Assembly (NCBI GenBank): GCA_964019335.1
Contig: OZ025665.1
Location: forward strand, 186,001 to 250,000
DNA: 64,000 nt
Reading direction: 5' to 3'
From: Diplonema japonicum
Lineage: Eukaryota; Euglenozoa; Diplonemea; Diplonemida; Diplonemidae
This document shows, piece by piece, positions 22,301 through 37,300 of this stretch (the first letter of the stretch is position 1; each line of letters begins with the position of its first letter). A program made the translations under genes and the position numbers. The notes beneath the pieces are model-generated. The model searched no databases and was not told the DNA's origin. It saw nothing but the letters and a program-made list of their open reading frames with translations.

Positions 22301-25300
22301 CTCTTTCGTAGAAGCTTCTTCAAGCGTCTGATGTTTATCTTCTAGCAATTCTTTATGAGCTATGTTTGCCTTCTCAAGCTGCTTTTCCGCAGCGACCAAG
22401 TCTTCCTTCGTCTTTTCCAGCAAGCTGACCTCCTCCTCAAGAAGCTTTTCTTTCGCAACAGCCGCTTCCAAAGTCTGGGTCTTGACATCCAACTCTTCCT
22501 TATACTGCGCCGCTGTATCTTCGAGTTGCTTCTCTGCGGTGGACAGTTCCTGTTGGAGCTTCTTGACTTCATCCTCCATGCGCTGCTCCTTCTCATCGGC
22601 GGCCTCCTGCGTACGGGCCCTGGCATCAAGCTCTTCTTTGTGTACCACCTGCGCTTCTGCAAGCTGCTCTTCGAGTCTGGAAATCTCTTCCTTGGTCTTT
22701 GACAGTTCTGTGTCGATTTGCTGCTCACGCTCCTTGACACTGGCTGCCTCGCTCGTTGTGCCTTCCAACTGCTCTTTAAGTTCTTCAAGCATGTTTTTGT
22801 ATTTTTCGAGTTCTTCAGTCGTAGCTGCCAGCTCTTTACTCACGGACTCACTGCGTTCCAAGGCTGCCTTGTGCTCTTCTTCAGTAGCTTCCTTCACTTG
22901 TTTCGTCTCGTTGATTTCGATTTCCAGTTCGCCTGCCTTCTGTGTCACTGCATCCAGTTCTTCCGTCTTAATGCGCAGCTCTTCCACAGCGATAGAATGC
23001 CTCTCCTTCGTGGCCTCTAACTCTTTCTGGCTTTCACTGAGCTCTGTTTCCGTTGTCTTCAACTGCTCCTGCACCTTGTTAGATTCAGACGTCTTCTGCT
23101 GAAGCTCGTCCGACAGCAGCTTCTCTCGTGTCTCAAGCTCCTCGATGGCTTTCTTGCTCTCGGCACATTCTTCCTCCATAGCATTCTGTTTGGAAAGTAC
23201 ATCCTTGGTGTCTGCCTTTGCAACATCGACATCTGATGTCATAGCCTCCAACTCTGCAACCAGCTGTTCTGTGCGCTGTTGAAGCAGTTCGATCTTCTCC
23301 TGTTTTTCGCTGATCTCTTGCTGTAAATCAGCCTGTTCTTTGAGAAGTGCTTCTTCCTTTGCTTTCATATCAACTGTATCGTTATTCTTCTGCAGCAACT
23401 CCTCTGTCAGCCCGTTAGCACGCTCCTCCAGAGCACTGTTTCTGTCCTCCAGCTCCTTCTGCTTAACATTGAGGTCATCTTCACGCTTTTTAGCACTGTC
23501 GGCATCGGCCCTGCTCACCTCCAGGTCCTTGTTCAGTGTCACAGCATCGGACCTGAGGGTCTCGATGGTATCAACTTGTTCAGTGCATGTCTCCTCTAGA
23601 CTCGTTGCCTTCTTTTCCAAAGCTTCATGTTCTTCTCTTGTTTCGCAGAGCTCAGTTGCAGTCTCAGTGACCTTGACCTTCAATTCTACTTCTGCTTGCT
23701 CCAGCTGCTGCTTTGCGGCCTCGAGTTCCGCGAGTTTCTCCTCCAGCATCTTAGCTGTGCTTTGTGCTTGGTCAGTTTCCTCCTTCGCAGTGGTGAGCTC
23801 TACTGTTTTCGTTTCGAGCTCTGTCACAACAAGGCTGCTGTGTTCTTTGGTTGTCTGTACCTCGTCGGTGATATCATCAAATCTTTGCTGAAGCTCGCTG
23901 AGCTCTTTCTCCTTCAGCGAAAGGATTTTCTCGCTCTCAGCTAAGTCATTGTCTCTTGCTTCTAGATCTCTAGCCTGCTCCTCCGCTTTCTGCTTCTGCT
24001 CGGCTGTCACTGCAAGCTCCCTCTCTAGCTCTTCCTTAACAGCCACGTGTTCTTCTTGGGACTTTTTCAACTGTTCTAGAACCGTCTCCAGCTCCGTCTG
24101 CATGGCAGGCAATTTGTCGGCCTTCTCCTTGAGTTCTGCAAGAAGCTCTTTGTTTCCAGTCAGCTCCTTCTCCATGTCTTTGCCAGCCGTCTCCAACTGT
24201 TTCACCTTTTCCTCGAAGGCTTCGCTGTCTTTCTTGGTATTCTCGAACTTTTCCTCGAGGCACTGTTTCTCTGCCTCGATGCCTTCCAAGGTCTGTTTTA
24301 AGTTAGCTTCCTTGTCGCGCAAGAGTTGAAGCTCGTCAGCAAGTGCCTTGTTGGCGTCTTGCTGCTCTTTGAGGTTCTCTTCAAGCGCCTCGGCTGCTTT
24401 CGTCTTCTTCTCAATATTCTCATCCCTGTCCTTGACACGCTGCCTGAGGGCTTCGACAATGGCTGTGTTGTCGCGCTGCATGGACTTGATCTCTTGCTTG
24501 AGGTCCTGGAGCTTCTGGCCTGACACTTCCTCCTTCGAACGTGATTCTTCCAACTCCGCCGTGGTGGCCTCCAGTTCTTCTTTTGTCGCCGTTAGATGTG
24601 ACTGGATGCTGTCCACTGTCTCCCGCACGCCTTTCAGTTTGGCTTCGTAGTCGGCAATAGCGAAAGCGAGGTCCTTGTTCTCGGCAGACTTGCTCACCAC
24701 CTCGTCCCCGAGGCATGCGCGCTCCTGCTCACTTTGGTGGAGCTGCTCCTCGAACTCGGTTTCCCTCAGCGAGAAGTCCTGTTCCATCTGCCTTTTCTCC
24801 TGCTCAAAGGCCGCATTGTTGTCATTGATCAGATGTTGTAGCTCTGCATGTTCTTGCTCCAACGTGGTGATCTTCTTGGACAATTCGTCCTTAACAACAG
24901 CGGCTGTCTCTTGTTCAGCAGCAATCTCTGCTTGTGCTGTCTCAAGGGTTTTAGTGAGCTCTTCGATCTTTACTTCTGAAACCTCCTTCTCTGTAGTCAC
25001 ATCCTGTAGCTTGGTCTTCACATCTTCGAGCTGCTCGAGGCACCGTGTCTCTGACTCACGTACAGTCACTACCTCCTCCTGCAGTGTCTCGACCTGCTTT
25101 TGCTTGATGGTTACAACCTCACGTGGAGACTGCAGTGTCTCATCGCCACCCAGCAGTACAGTCTCTTTTATCTCAGTCACGAGCTGCTCTTTGGCAGCTT
25201 CTACCTCCTTAAGTTGTGTGTCCATCACTTCGATGACTTCTACCTTTTCAGTGTGCTGCTTCTCGAGCTCTGTCATGTTTTCTTCCAGCTTGTGGATAAG

Positions 25301-28300
25301 AGTTACCCTCTCCTCCAACTCTATCTGCACGACTTCCTTATCGTCCCTTGTCGCCTGCAGCTCATCTTTCGTCTCCTTCAGCATCACGTTGACCATGATG
25401 CTGGCCTCTTCTGCTACCTTCAATGGTTCTGCAAGTTCGTCAGCCTCTTCTAATCGAATGCGCATCCTCTCCATCTGTTCATTCCTCTCCACCTCCTCCA
25501 GGCGCTTGGCTTCTACATCCTGCATCTGCTGCGCTTGCAGCTCTTTGAGCTCCCTGATTTCTTCAGCTTGGATTTCCAGCTCGTGTCGCTGCTTTTCGTT
25601 GTCACCCAATAGCGCCACCCTGTCCTCCTCTGAAGTAAGTTTATAGCTTTCAAAGTCTGCATCCAGTTGCTCGCACTTTTGTTTCGTACCCTCGTGCTGT
25701 TCTATGACCTCGCTTAGTTCCTCAGCTTTCTCCCTAAGCTCCGTCTGCACGTCTTCAACACGGACTTGCCACTTGTCTTCCACATCCTGCTGTTCTTTTT
25801 CTTGTTCTCTTTTCGTGCGTAGCAACCATTCAGCATCAGGACACTGCGCTCCAACGTCTTCTTTCACTGGAGTACGTTCACCTGAAACACTTGAGACCAT
25901 GGACTTCACCTGAAGTAGTTCTCTGTGGCTACCGCCATTTTTTGCCATGCTGTCGAGTGTAGTGATGATAGAACTGATCCTGCTCTTTGCGTCGGGCTTC
26001 CTCTCAGCTGCGCCGTAGGCAAGAGACTGGATCATGCGCATATCCTCTGGACTCAACTTGTTCTCAGGATGTGCCACAAGTGTTGTGAGCATTGTTGACA
26101 GATCTTGCATTGCTACCTGTGCAGCGTCCCTCACAGGAAGCCCTGCCGCCTTGGCGGCACTGTCACGCAGAGCACTCAGCTCGTTAGCTTGCACCTTGCG
26201 GCCCCTCTTACACGCATCTAGCACAGACTTCAAACCAGAACTGAGATCGACCAGTGACAGATTAGCACCCTCCGGCACAGCAAGGATACCTTCATGAGCC
26301 CTGGAATGCAGCTCCTGAATTTCTGAGCTGTTGGGGTGGTTCCCACCTGCAGCTCGTGACTCCATACTCCACAAAGCACTCGCTACTAGTCTTGTTTTCC
26401 CCGCGGCGATAGCTGCACCTTCTGATGCTTGGATGGCGGCTGCAATGCCTTTCTCCACCTGTTCTGTCTTGTAGCTATCCTCGATCCCACAAGCCACATC
26501 ACTCAAGTGGTTGCAAACATCTTCCTTCATTACATCATGCACTACGCCACGTGCTGACAGTGCCGCCACCCTGGCTGCTGCGTCCTGCAAATCGTAGATA
26601 TCCTGCTTGTCTAACTTCCCACCCGACTCAAGCAGGTACTGTGTGTCACGGAGCTTTCGCGACAAAGTAACGGCACCCTGCTCTGCTGCAGAGGGTCCCA
26701 TCGCAGCTGTTGCAACAACAGCATCTTCGGGTTTCTGCTGGGTGAAGAGGGATCGCGTGCCCTGTCCAGAAATGCTCTTCTGGATTTCATTAAGCCTTAC
26801 CGAAACCATTCTCGCTGCTACTTCCTCACCACCAGGCTCGCCTGCGAGCTTCCTGAGCTGATTGACTAAAAGATCTGCTTCAAGAGCTGAGATGTGGATA
26901 GGCTTTGTGTCGATCTTGTCAATGATCTCCCGCATCTCGGCAGCAGTTTGCTTGAGCTTTGCTTCGGTGTCCCCCGTCACCACTGCGCTGGCCGCCGCTG
27001 CCGCATCTGCTGCGGCCTTCAATAGTTCGATGCCTTCATCGCGCTTCTCGTCATCCAGCAACTGAACAGCTTCGCTTGCTGCTTTCACGGCACGAGCTGC
27101 CCCAGTCTGTGCCTCAGCGGCACCACGGGCAGCTGCTTCTGCTTTCTTCACGACGACTTCAGCAGTCGAGGGGTCACATGCTGCAGCAGATGTTAATCCA
27201 ACAGAACACTTTCTCAACTCTTCCGAGGCCACTGACCCTGCAGGTAGCGCCTGCGAAGCAGCCAAGGCCTCCTCCGCAAGACAGGTAATGGCTGTGGCCA
27301 CCGGTGCCCTCGGGCTAGAGGGCTCGTCGGTGGTTCCGAGTCGCCCTCTGAGACCCAAGCACGCAGTGCTAATCCTTCGTGACGCTTCAGCTGCAGCTGC
27401 TGGGCCGCAGCCAGCAGACTCTTCTGCATGATCTGCCGCCTTTCTTATCTCTTCCGTGGCTCCCAGTTGGTGCCCTTCGTTTACCAAGTCGATGGCCCTG
27501 TTCAGCCCTGCTACGACACCTGCTAACTTGCTTCGCATGGCAGTGGATGGCGTGGCATCCGCAACCTCTTTGAGTGCAATGGCTGTTCTCGCTGCAATCT
27601 TGTTCAGTTCATCTCCTTTCTCCCCGAGACCAACTCTGCGTGTGAGTTCTACAACCTCGGCTGCCATAACTCTGGCATCTCGCATCGAAGTAACAATAGA
27701 ATTTGCATGCTCACCCGCCTCGTTGATGTTGTTGCGGCGCAGGGCAGCTGCCACTTTGGTCATGCAGTCAGACACCTCGGGGTGGCGTCTGGCCACAGCC
27801 ATGGCCGTGTCGCCAAGTTGCTTTGCGTTAACCTCGGTTGCTGCGGTGCACTGCTCTGCTATCTGCGATGCTGCGTGCTCTGCGGCGCCTGCTCCGTATC
27901 CGGAGGCTTCAAGGGCGTGGTCCTGCAAACGTTGGAGCGCATGTGCTGAGACCTTGTCACCTCTAGCTATCCTATGTTCCAAGGTGCCTAAGTCGGAAAG
28001 CAGCTGTGCAGTCCGTGGTCCTACAGGCAGCCCCCTGGCCGCAGACGTTGCAGCCTCAGAGGACAGGTTGTCAAGCGCATCGATCATCTGCGGTATGGGC
28101 TTCCCGAGTGCGTCAGTGATCCTCACTGCAATGCTGTGCTCGCCCACCTCTCGCAAGCAGGTTGTGATGTCCTTCAGGGCCACCTCTGCTTCGCTGAGCT
28201 CTATTTTGCCGTCGCGAAGCTTGCTAGCAGTATCGGACAACCTGCCTGCGAGGTGCGCCAAGTCGTCTGGCCCGTCCGAGGACTCGTCATCAGAGACGTC

Positions 28301-31300
28301 GACAATGGAGAATCTCTCCATTCTTTTTGTGTGCGCGGCAAGCCCGTCCTCAAGCGTCTGCCGCACGTCCTCAGAAATGTCAGGTTTAGAAAGGATTGTC
28401 TTAACAGCATGCGCCATGTGGTCGAAGTCCGCAGGTCTATTCTCCCTCTCCGTGATGGTGACCTTTTCCATCCCTTCAAGCTCCACACCTTGTTCTTGCA
28501 GCAATTCTACAAGCTTCTCCAATCTCTCTTGTCTTTCTGCAAGGCTCATTTCAGCAGGCTCTTCCATATGCTTCTGGAGCTCTTCCTTCACCGCCAGCGG
28601 TGCGTCACTCTCTACAATCAACTTTGCGGCTGCTTCCTTTGCTGTGCTCAGCTGACTGTCCACAAGAGCAATTGCCAAAGCCTCCCTTGTAGACGATCCG
28701 ATGTTGGTTTCCTGCGTTGCCTCGATGGCATTTGTGAGAAGGACCACCTTCTTGTTTGCTGACTCGAGCATCGTCTGCTGCTCAACAAGAGCTACCTCTA
28801 GCTCTCCCTTCGTTTCCTGCTCCTGCACTGTGTTCTCTTCTTTATGCTGCAATTGCTGCTCGAGGAGGGTGCATGCTTCTTCGAGCTTGATGACCCTTCG
28901 TTGGGCCTCCGCAGCCTCCTGTTCTCTTGTCTCCCGCTCTGCTTGCGATAATGCTTCGAAGCGCTCCACAGCGTCCCTGGCCGCGTACAGTTCCAACTCG
29001 AGCTTCTCACATTTAGCTTCCGACTCGTCTACTAAATTGTGAAGGGCTGTCGCTGTAGACGTGGCCTCCGCCGTCAGTGACTCTGCCTGCGCGATAGCAG
29101 CAGATGTCCCAGTCGAAGTCTCTTCCAGCACAGTGTTCAACTTCTCCTTCAGCTCCTCTGAAGCTGTGGGGTACGCGGCTACAAACTTTATCGCACAGCT
29201 GAGTTCACCACTTCTACCAGACTCTCCGACTAGAATTCCGTGCTGGAGCACCTGCCTTGTAGTTTCATCCAGACTGGGGTCCTGTAAAGCCTCTTTTGCT
29301 ACCATCACTACTTTCTCAGACGCTTGTGCCTCCCATATTGCGCGCTTCACTTCATCTGGTGCATCTTTTGAGCTAGATACGTCTTTAGCTTCGTTGTGCA
29401 CAGTTTCGAGAGATGCTTTGAGAGACTCGTGGTCCTGTTGGAGTATTTGCAGCACGGAAGGAGGCGGATTAGTTGCGAGGGCAGCTTCCAACTCTTGCAA
29501 TACAAGTACGGCAGGGGCATTGTCCGTGAGGGCTAGCACCTCTAACAACTTCTGTCTTGTCTCATCGCTGAGAGTTGGGTCGCGCAGCGCATCAGCCACA
29601 TTGTCTGAGACTTCTTGCACCTTGACGTCAACGACATCCATGGCCTCCTGAAGCCTCGCTTTACTTTGCTCGTCGAGCTCCGGGTGCATCACAACGGTCC
29701 TCACAGTCTCAACAAGGTCGCCAGTCATATTCCCGGGTTTTGCCTTACTGCTGTCGATCTGATCAGCGACACTGACGAGTAGTTCTTTCAAGTCAGGATT
29801 TTCTTTTGCCATGGCACGACACGTCTCGGCGATGCTGAGCAGCTCCTCTTTAGCTTCTTCTTCAGCGTTGTTGTGCGTCACGGTCTTGGCCAGCTTGATC
29901 TTCGTCGAGATCTCCGTCAGCACAGGAATGGGGTCCCTCTTCACGTCCATGTCCTGCGTGATTGTGGTCAACTCTTTTGTGGTGATTTTAACCTTCCCGC
30001 AAGCCATGTTTTCCAATACTTTGGCAGGCCCCTCAAACAGCTCTTTGTCATTAGGAAAGGTCTCGATAAGGGTCTTCGCCACGATTGAGATCTCGCGGAG
30101 CTCTTGCGGTGTCACTTCTTTGCCAGATGCGCGCTTCTCTGTGACTTCTTGTATCTTCACAGAAAGCTCTTCGGCAGCCTGCTTCGCGCCCTTCACGGGG
30201 AGTCCCGCTGCCTTTGCGGAATCATCTTTCATGGATCTTATCTCAGTCACAGTCACTTCCTCTCCACGACTCACCTTGACCGCCAGTTCCGACAGGGCTG
30301 TCCCTATATCCGCAACGTATTCACCAGGTGCTCGGCTTGAGGCAGCTAAGGCTTGTCCGGCAAGTTCCCCAAGCTCATTCGCATTGATGGCTTCCCCTGC
30401 TGCCAAACGGGACTCCATGTGAATCAATGCCTGATTCACGTTGCGCGAACCCTCAGCCGCTGCCGTAGCACCCTCGAACGTCTCACGCGCGTCTTGAAGC
30501 AACTCCTTCATCTTCTCCCTCGACACAATGGTCTGCAGTCCTGTCTCGTTCAGCAAGTCAGCAGCATTGCTGATGAATGGCGTGACCGACTCTGCCGAGT
30601 CCCCGATCACACCTGACTGCGCGGTGAGCTGCAAGGTTGCTGTCATAATCTCTTCAAGTTCCTCCTGGTTGAGTGGCACATTCGTTGTCAGCTTGTTCTC
30701 AAGAACCCGTATCCTACTTGCTAATGCTGCTGCGTGTGCCTCGCTTTCAGACGGTCCTGTGCCAGATACTTGCAACGCGTCAGTCTTTGCTGCTGAGAGG
30801 TGCTCCAACAACACTTCCTTAGCAGAAGGGGTGTCAAGCTCTTTCAGCACCTTGATGAGGTGACCTGTAACGGTCAACGCCACGTCACGTGTGTCATCAA
30901 CAGGTACGCCAGCCACACGCTTCAGTTCCTCCAAAACAGAGGTCACTAATGATGCCGCTTCGACAGGGTCCATATCTTCGGCTGCTAACGACTTCAACTC
31001 AGCGCTGCACGCGTTCAACACCGCAGCGGAGCGCTCTCCACACACACTAGCCCCTACATCTGCAGCGCTTGCTGCCTGACGCAAGGCATCGCTGGGATCA
31101 GCCCCCGTGAACAACTGCCGCAAAGCTGTCTCGGTTAGTGTAGTTGCACGCTTGGCATTTGTTTGCCCTTCACTCCCCCCTCTTGCGGCAGTGCTGGCAC
31201 GTGCTATCCCTGCTGCCCCTATGCCACTGGCGCCATTCCTCAGCATGTGTTCCGCTTCTCGCAGCTCAGAAGCGCATGTACGAAGGCCTTCTGCTGTGGC

Positions 31301-34300
31301 ACTTGCATTGGGCATGACTGCTGCGCACTTGTCCGCCTGTTCGGCTAGTGCCTGTACTAATTGAATGTTCGCACCGTTGCCTGTGCCCGACGTAACTAAT
31401 GTGCGCAGGTCTGAACAGTTCGAAGCTAACTTCCTGCTTGTGTTCACCGAGGCAGTCGACGGGCAGTCAACAGTCCTTTCGAGCTGCTCCGACACTGTTC
31501 GAAGTAACTTGACGTTCACTGGCTCACCTTTGCCAGCAGCAATGCCTGCCTTCTGGAGTGCTTGTGCGTACTCGATAAGCGCATCCTTTAGAGGCTGGTG
31601 CTCTTGTGAAGCGCTTGCATTCTCCAAATTTGCTGCTGCTGTCAAAGCAGCTTCACCGATCTTGTGCCCCTTTTCACCCAGCGCTGCACGGCGTGCCATG
31701 TCTGCCACCTGCGCCGCGATGTACCTGAGTTTCGACAGATCTTCGGCTTTTTTCACAGCAACATCCTTAGCCTTCTCTAACGTGTCCTCCTTTAGAGCAT
31801 CAACACACTCTTTAAAAGTGTCGTGTAATTCAGGGTGCATGCGTGCTAGTGCTTCTGCCTGTGCTGCTAAAAGCGACGCATCTGCTTCGTTGCACAGCTG
31901 CTGCGCAAAGGAACGTAGCACCACTTCAGGAGCGCCGGGACCCAAACTCGCTAAAATGCACGATTTGTCAATAAGTTGCTTCACCTCAGCTTCCACAAGC
32001 CTACCCTCTCTTGCTTTATCTTCAATTTGTGCGAGTTCCGAGAGCAGCGATGCTAACTTGGGCTTTACACCGTCTTCAGAACGCGATGCTAAAAGAGCGC
32101 TAGCAGTTGCCAAAGAAGCAGACGCACCCACCAGGTCACCCCCTTGACACAGCTCGATGGCGTCTTGGATGATCTTTGCTGCCTCGGTGTCGCCGGTTGC
32201 AAGCACGGCTTCATGCGTGCCCACGAGAAGCTCAGGCGATGCACCAAACAGAAGAGATGAAGACAGTTCTTCAACAGAAGCAGCGAGCTTTGCCTTGTTC
32301 TGCGGTGCTTGTTTAGTGACCTGCTCAGTGCTGACTTCCTCCAACATTGCCAACGTCTGCCGCAATGGTGCTGCCTGCTCCGCAGAGATAGTCTTGGACT
32401 GTAACACCTCTTGGATATTGCAGCACATAGCCCCGCCCTTGCCATCTGCAGACCTCACAGCAAGCTCCAACACAGCACGCGCCTCGGGGCTTAACTGTGC
32501 CCCTTGTTCGAGGAGTACCGTCTTCACAGCATTGCTCATCTCGACAGCGCTGAGGGCATCCTGCAGTGTAACCTGCGCGGCAGGCGGGAGGTTTGGATCT
32601 TGTAGTGCTTTCAGAATACCGCCTTTCAGCCCTGTTTGAGAGGCATGCAGCATGCTGAGCTCTTCCAGCTGCTGAGGAGTGAGTAGCTCTTTGGGAATAG
32701 CTTCACAAAGAGCTAAGATTTCTTCAGCAGGCCTACCTTGTTTCACTGCAAGCAGAACTTCCTGCAAAGGGAGTTTCACCGCTGCGGGAGTGAGAGGGTT
32801 CGTGATGGCATCCGTCAACAAATTCAATGGAACTGAGTCATCAAAAGTACCAATCGCTGCCATGAGAGCTGCCCTCGACTCCTGCGACATGTCAGTGTGT
32901 TTCAGTGCTGTCTTTATGGCATTTACCAACGACCTGTCGTCCACAAGCCCGCTGCCTTGTGACATGACATCTTCGCACTGACCAGTCACAGCTTGCAAGG
33001 CACCTCTCAGCTTCGGGTGTTGTTCGGAAAGAATCTTCACGGTGTCTCTCACTTCTTGTAACTTTGTCGCATTGGGTACACGCCCCGCTTCTTTATTCCT
33101 CCGAATGTCGTCCATCTGTCGCGACAAAGCTTCGAGAGCAATAACAGGGTCTCCCGCGTGTGCCACTGTTTCCGCCATTTCAGTTAGTTCATCAGCCGTA
33201 CAGGTGCCTTGCCTCGCGAGCTCGTCCATACGGTTGCTCAGAACTGAGAAACTAGCTTTTGCCTCAGGGTGTCGCACAGCAGCTTCAGCAATGGCGGAGG
33301 CAACAGCATGGAGCTCCTTTGGAGTGACCTCCTCGCCAGCCGCCCTACGTGCCGCAAGGGATTCCAACACCCCGGAGAGCTCCTCAGCTGCTGATTTCGC
33401 GTCCCGAACAGGCAAGCCCGCTGCCTTCGCCGCCTCGTCCCTCAAGCGCCCGATCTCAGCCGCACTTACGGCCTCTCCTCGTGCCGCCCGTGCCGCTGCA
33501 GCGCTCAGGCTCGCCCCGATAGCGGCAAGAGTCGTGCCGCAGTCGCCAGGTGCCTTGCTAGCTGCAGCTAAAGCACGTCCTGCAAGCTCTCCGAGCTCCT
33601 CGGAGTTTGGAGCTTCCCCTGCTGCTGCACGCGACTCAGTTCCCCACAGTGCGTTGGTTATCGCACGAGACCCTGCGGCAGCAGTGGCCGCGCCTTCGCA
33701 TGCTTCTCTTGCCCTTTCAAGGAGGTCTTTTGCCCCCTCTGGGTCGTTGCTGTCTATGTCCTTCAGCATTTTCATCACACCTGACAGCCCCGATCCCACA
33801 AGACCAGGATCATTCGCGAGAGATGCTGCTGCTTCAGCGCATTCCACAAGCTGCTCTTTCTCCGCCTCACTTAGCTCTCCCTTCGCCGCCAGTGCCTCTT
33901 CGAGCATGCGAAGCTTCTCAGCAAGGGCAAGAGTATTTGCTTCTGCAGTGGATGGACCTGCACCTGCCGCACTCTTAGCACCCTGCAACGCTTGATCGAC
34001 TTCCATCGCAAGCATCGTGGAGCTGTGCCCGAGCTTCAACGAATTCATAACGTTCCCTAGACGTTCGATAATGAGGCGCGCAGCTGCTTCGTCGCCACTT
34101 GGGCCACCAAGAAGGTGCCGCAGCTGTTCAGTCAGCGAGGACGCCTCAGCAGCAACCAGAAGACCATCGTTGCTCTTCAAGGTCGTTAGTGCTGCAGAGC
34201 GTGCAATGAGGTCACTCACTTCATGTGCCAGCTCCTGTATTGAAGGGTCGTAGATCTCTTGGGCTGGGAGTAAGATGGCTTGCACTTCACGTAGACTAGT

Positions 34301-37300
34301 CGCGCCTTTCTCCAGATCGCCAGCTGCGAGTTGAGAAGCGGCCACTACCGCAGCCTCGCTAGCTTGTGCAAGAAGACTGCGCTGGTCTGCAGCATTCCTG
34401 AGGTGTGAACCAACCGTAGTCAATGCATCTGAAGCTTCCTGCGTGTTCTTCTGGAGCAACGCCTCTGCAGCAGTTTTTAAGCAGCTTTGGCCGTGCATGA
34501 GGTCACCGTACCCAACTGCATTCTGGCTTATGTTGGTTGCGATCACTTTTAAGTCTTTCGTGAGCAAAGTAACTTGCCTGTTGGCAGATGGCTGGATGAC
34601 GCCTCCTAACCCCACCTGCTCACCGAGACTCTCACTAGCTGCGGCAACGTCTCTCATCGTCTCAACAAGCGATTCAAGACCACATCCACCAGCTTCCTCT
34701 GCTGCTGTAGCACATTGTTTGGCTTCCTTTATTGCAGCGGGTACGTCGCCGCGTCCTGCGAGACCAGCTGCATTCTTTGCGCTGTTAGAGATGTGGTGCA
34801 GTGTCTCAAAAAGCGGCCCCGGTAGGCTGTCGCCAGCGTTCTTTGCGGCGTTCGCCACATTGGCTGCAGACTGTTGCATGTCACCCTGAGATCCCAGGCC
34901 CATTCTCCAAGCCAGTTCCTCGGCACTGCCTGCCATCAGTCTGACCTCCTCTAGAGCACCGACTATCTTCATGGCCTCGCTCTGTGCTTTAGTAGAACAC
35001 GACGCGCCACCCTTGCGTAGTTCAGTAAGAACACGCTCAAACGGCTGCCCCATGCGGGGGAATCTCTTCACGTAGTTTTCAACTTCCTTGATAGCAAGCT
35101 CGGGGGGTTCATTCCCAATGGTGGCAACGAGGTCAAGCGCTGCTTGCTCCGCGACTCCAGCACCCAGCCCCGCTGCAACACAGGCTTCCTGACGCAGTTG
35201 CTTTACTTCATCAGCACTCACAACGTGCCCTTCTGCAAGCCTGCGCTGAAGACCTGCTAAAGAAGTGAGCAACTGGGCGGTTTTATTTCCTACCTTACGC
35301 GCCGCCGCCGCAGATGACCGTGCCACCGCCGTGTCGATCACATCGTTGGCAGCATCAAGGTTGTTGGACACAAGGCTGGAGGCCGCCGCAGCGACTAATG
35401 TTGCAGTGTCAGTAGCTCCGTATGCACGAAGCTGAGATGACAGAGCGGTGAGGTCTGTGTGTGCAGCTTGCATGGCGGCACTATCACCTTGTTCAACCGT
35501 AGCTAGTAGTTCTTTTGCGCGAAGCGCAGCAGCAGCGGCAACAGTAGTCAAGTCATCGCCTTCAGAGCCACGCAGCCCCGACTGAAGCGTGTTTCTGGCT
35601 GCAGTGGGCATCTGCTGATGCATTAAGGCATCTTTGATACAGCAGGTCAGCTCTGCAGCTGTGGAACCGTGTGCGAGTGCTTCTTGAAGCACTTCTTTCA
35701 CGTCCTCAGGGAGCGCCGGATGGCACAGTGCAGAGCGGATAGACTCTACAAGATTCTCCCTTTTCATTGCATCCTGCACAGCATCAGCAACATCACCAGG
35801 CAGGCCCTCCATGGCAACATGATTCGTAACACCCATCAGCTTTGTGTAACTCTCGTCTAGGTCTTGCAAAGCAACAGCGACATCGTGCTTCACGCTGTCG
35901 GGCACTTCGGGATCCTGGAAGATTATATGGGCGTATTCACGCAGCCCAGACGGAGTTCCCTCAACCTTTGCCTGCGGGAAGTGCTTAGCAAGACTACCTT
36001 GTAGCCTTGTAATACTATCGTCTACCTGCTCTACCCCGGCACGTAGGGCACCTTGCGTGCTAGCATTCAGATCGGGGTGCCTCAGGATAGTTTTCACAGT
36101 ACTCACTAAGTCATGCGACACCATTGGCGGTTTCTGCATCTCGAGCTTCTCTGCGAGCGCTACAAGCACGCCACTGATCTCAGGGTGTTGCAGTGCCAGC
36201 AAGCGTGCGTGGCCGGCCAGCTCCGCAAGGCTCTCATCGCTCTCATCCGTCATGTTTTCAACTCTGCGCGATAGTGCTTCCAGCGCTACCACAGGGTTTG
36301 TGACTTCACGCGTCATGTTTGCAATGTTGATGAGTTCTTCGGGTCGGGGCTCGATACCCTGCAGCAGCCTGCTAGCAAGCTCATCAATCTGCTTGCTAGC
36401 AGCAGTCAAGCCCACCCTTGCCTCAGGGTGTCGCACAGCAGCTTCAGCAATGGCGGAGGCAACAGCATGGAGCTCCTTTGGAGTGACCTCCTCGCCAGCC
36501 GCCCTACGTGCCGCAAGGGATTCCAACACCCCGGAGAGCTCCTCAGCTGCTGATTTCGCGTCCCGAACAGGCAAGCCCGCTGCCTTCGCCGCCTCGTCCC
36601 TCAAGCGCCCGATCTCAGCCGCACTTACGGCCTCTCCTCGTGCCGCCCGTGCCGCTGCAGCGCTCAGGCTCGCCCCGATAGCGGCAAGAGTCGTGCCGCA
36701 GTCGCCAGGTGCCTTGCTAGCTGCAGCTAAAGCACGTCCTGCAAGCTCTCCGAGCTCCTCGGAGTTTGGAGCTTCCCCTGCTGCTGCACGCGACTCAGTT
36801 CCCCACAGTGCGTTGGTTATCGCACGAGACCCTGCGGCAGCAGTGGCCGCGCCTTCGCATGCTTCTCTTGCCCTTTCAAGGAGGTCTTTTGCCCCCTCTG
36901 GGTCGTTGCTGTCTATGTCCTTCAGCATTTTCATCACACCTGACAGCCCCGATCCCACAAGACCAGGGTCTCTTGAGAGGGTTTTGGCCATGGCAATACT
37001 TCCCACCAATTGCGTGTTCTCTGCTTCGCTCAAAGTCCCTTTGAGCGCCAGTGCTTCTTCGAGCATGCGAAGCTTCTCAGCAAGGGCAAGAGTATTTGCT
37101 TCTGCAGTGGATGGACCTGCACCTGCAGCGTTCTTTGCACCCTGCAACGCTTGATCAAGTGCCGGAGCCAATGCCGTAGGATCGTCACCTCGCTGCTGAC
37201 ACCGCTTCAGACAGTTCAGTTGCTCTGCGATGATGAGTGCAGCTGCCTCGTCGCTCTTGGGTTCACCAGCCAACCCGCTGAAAGTGTCTACAAGATCAGC

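Noticed and set aside
33042-37154. Plus-strand open frames of more than 300 codons within the giant gene
   Set aside because: They mirror the Ala- and Glu-rich codon use of the minus-strand gene, repeat with it, and have no recognisable domain.
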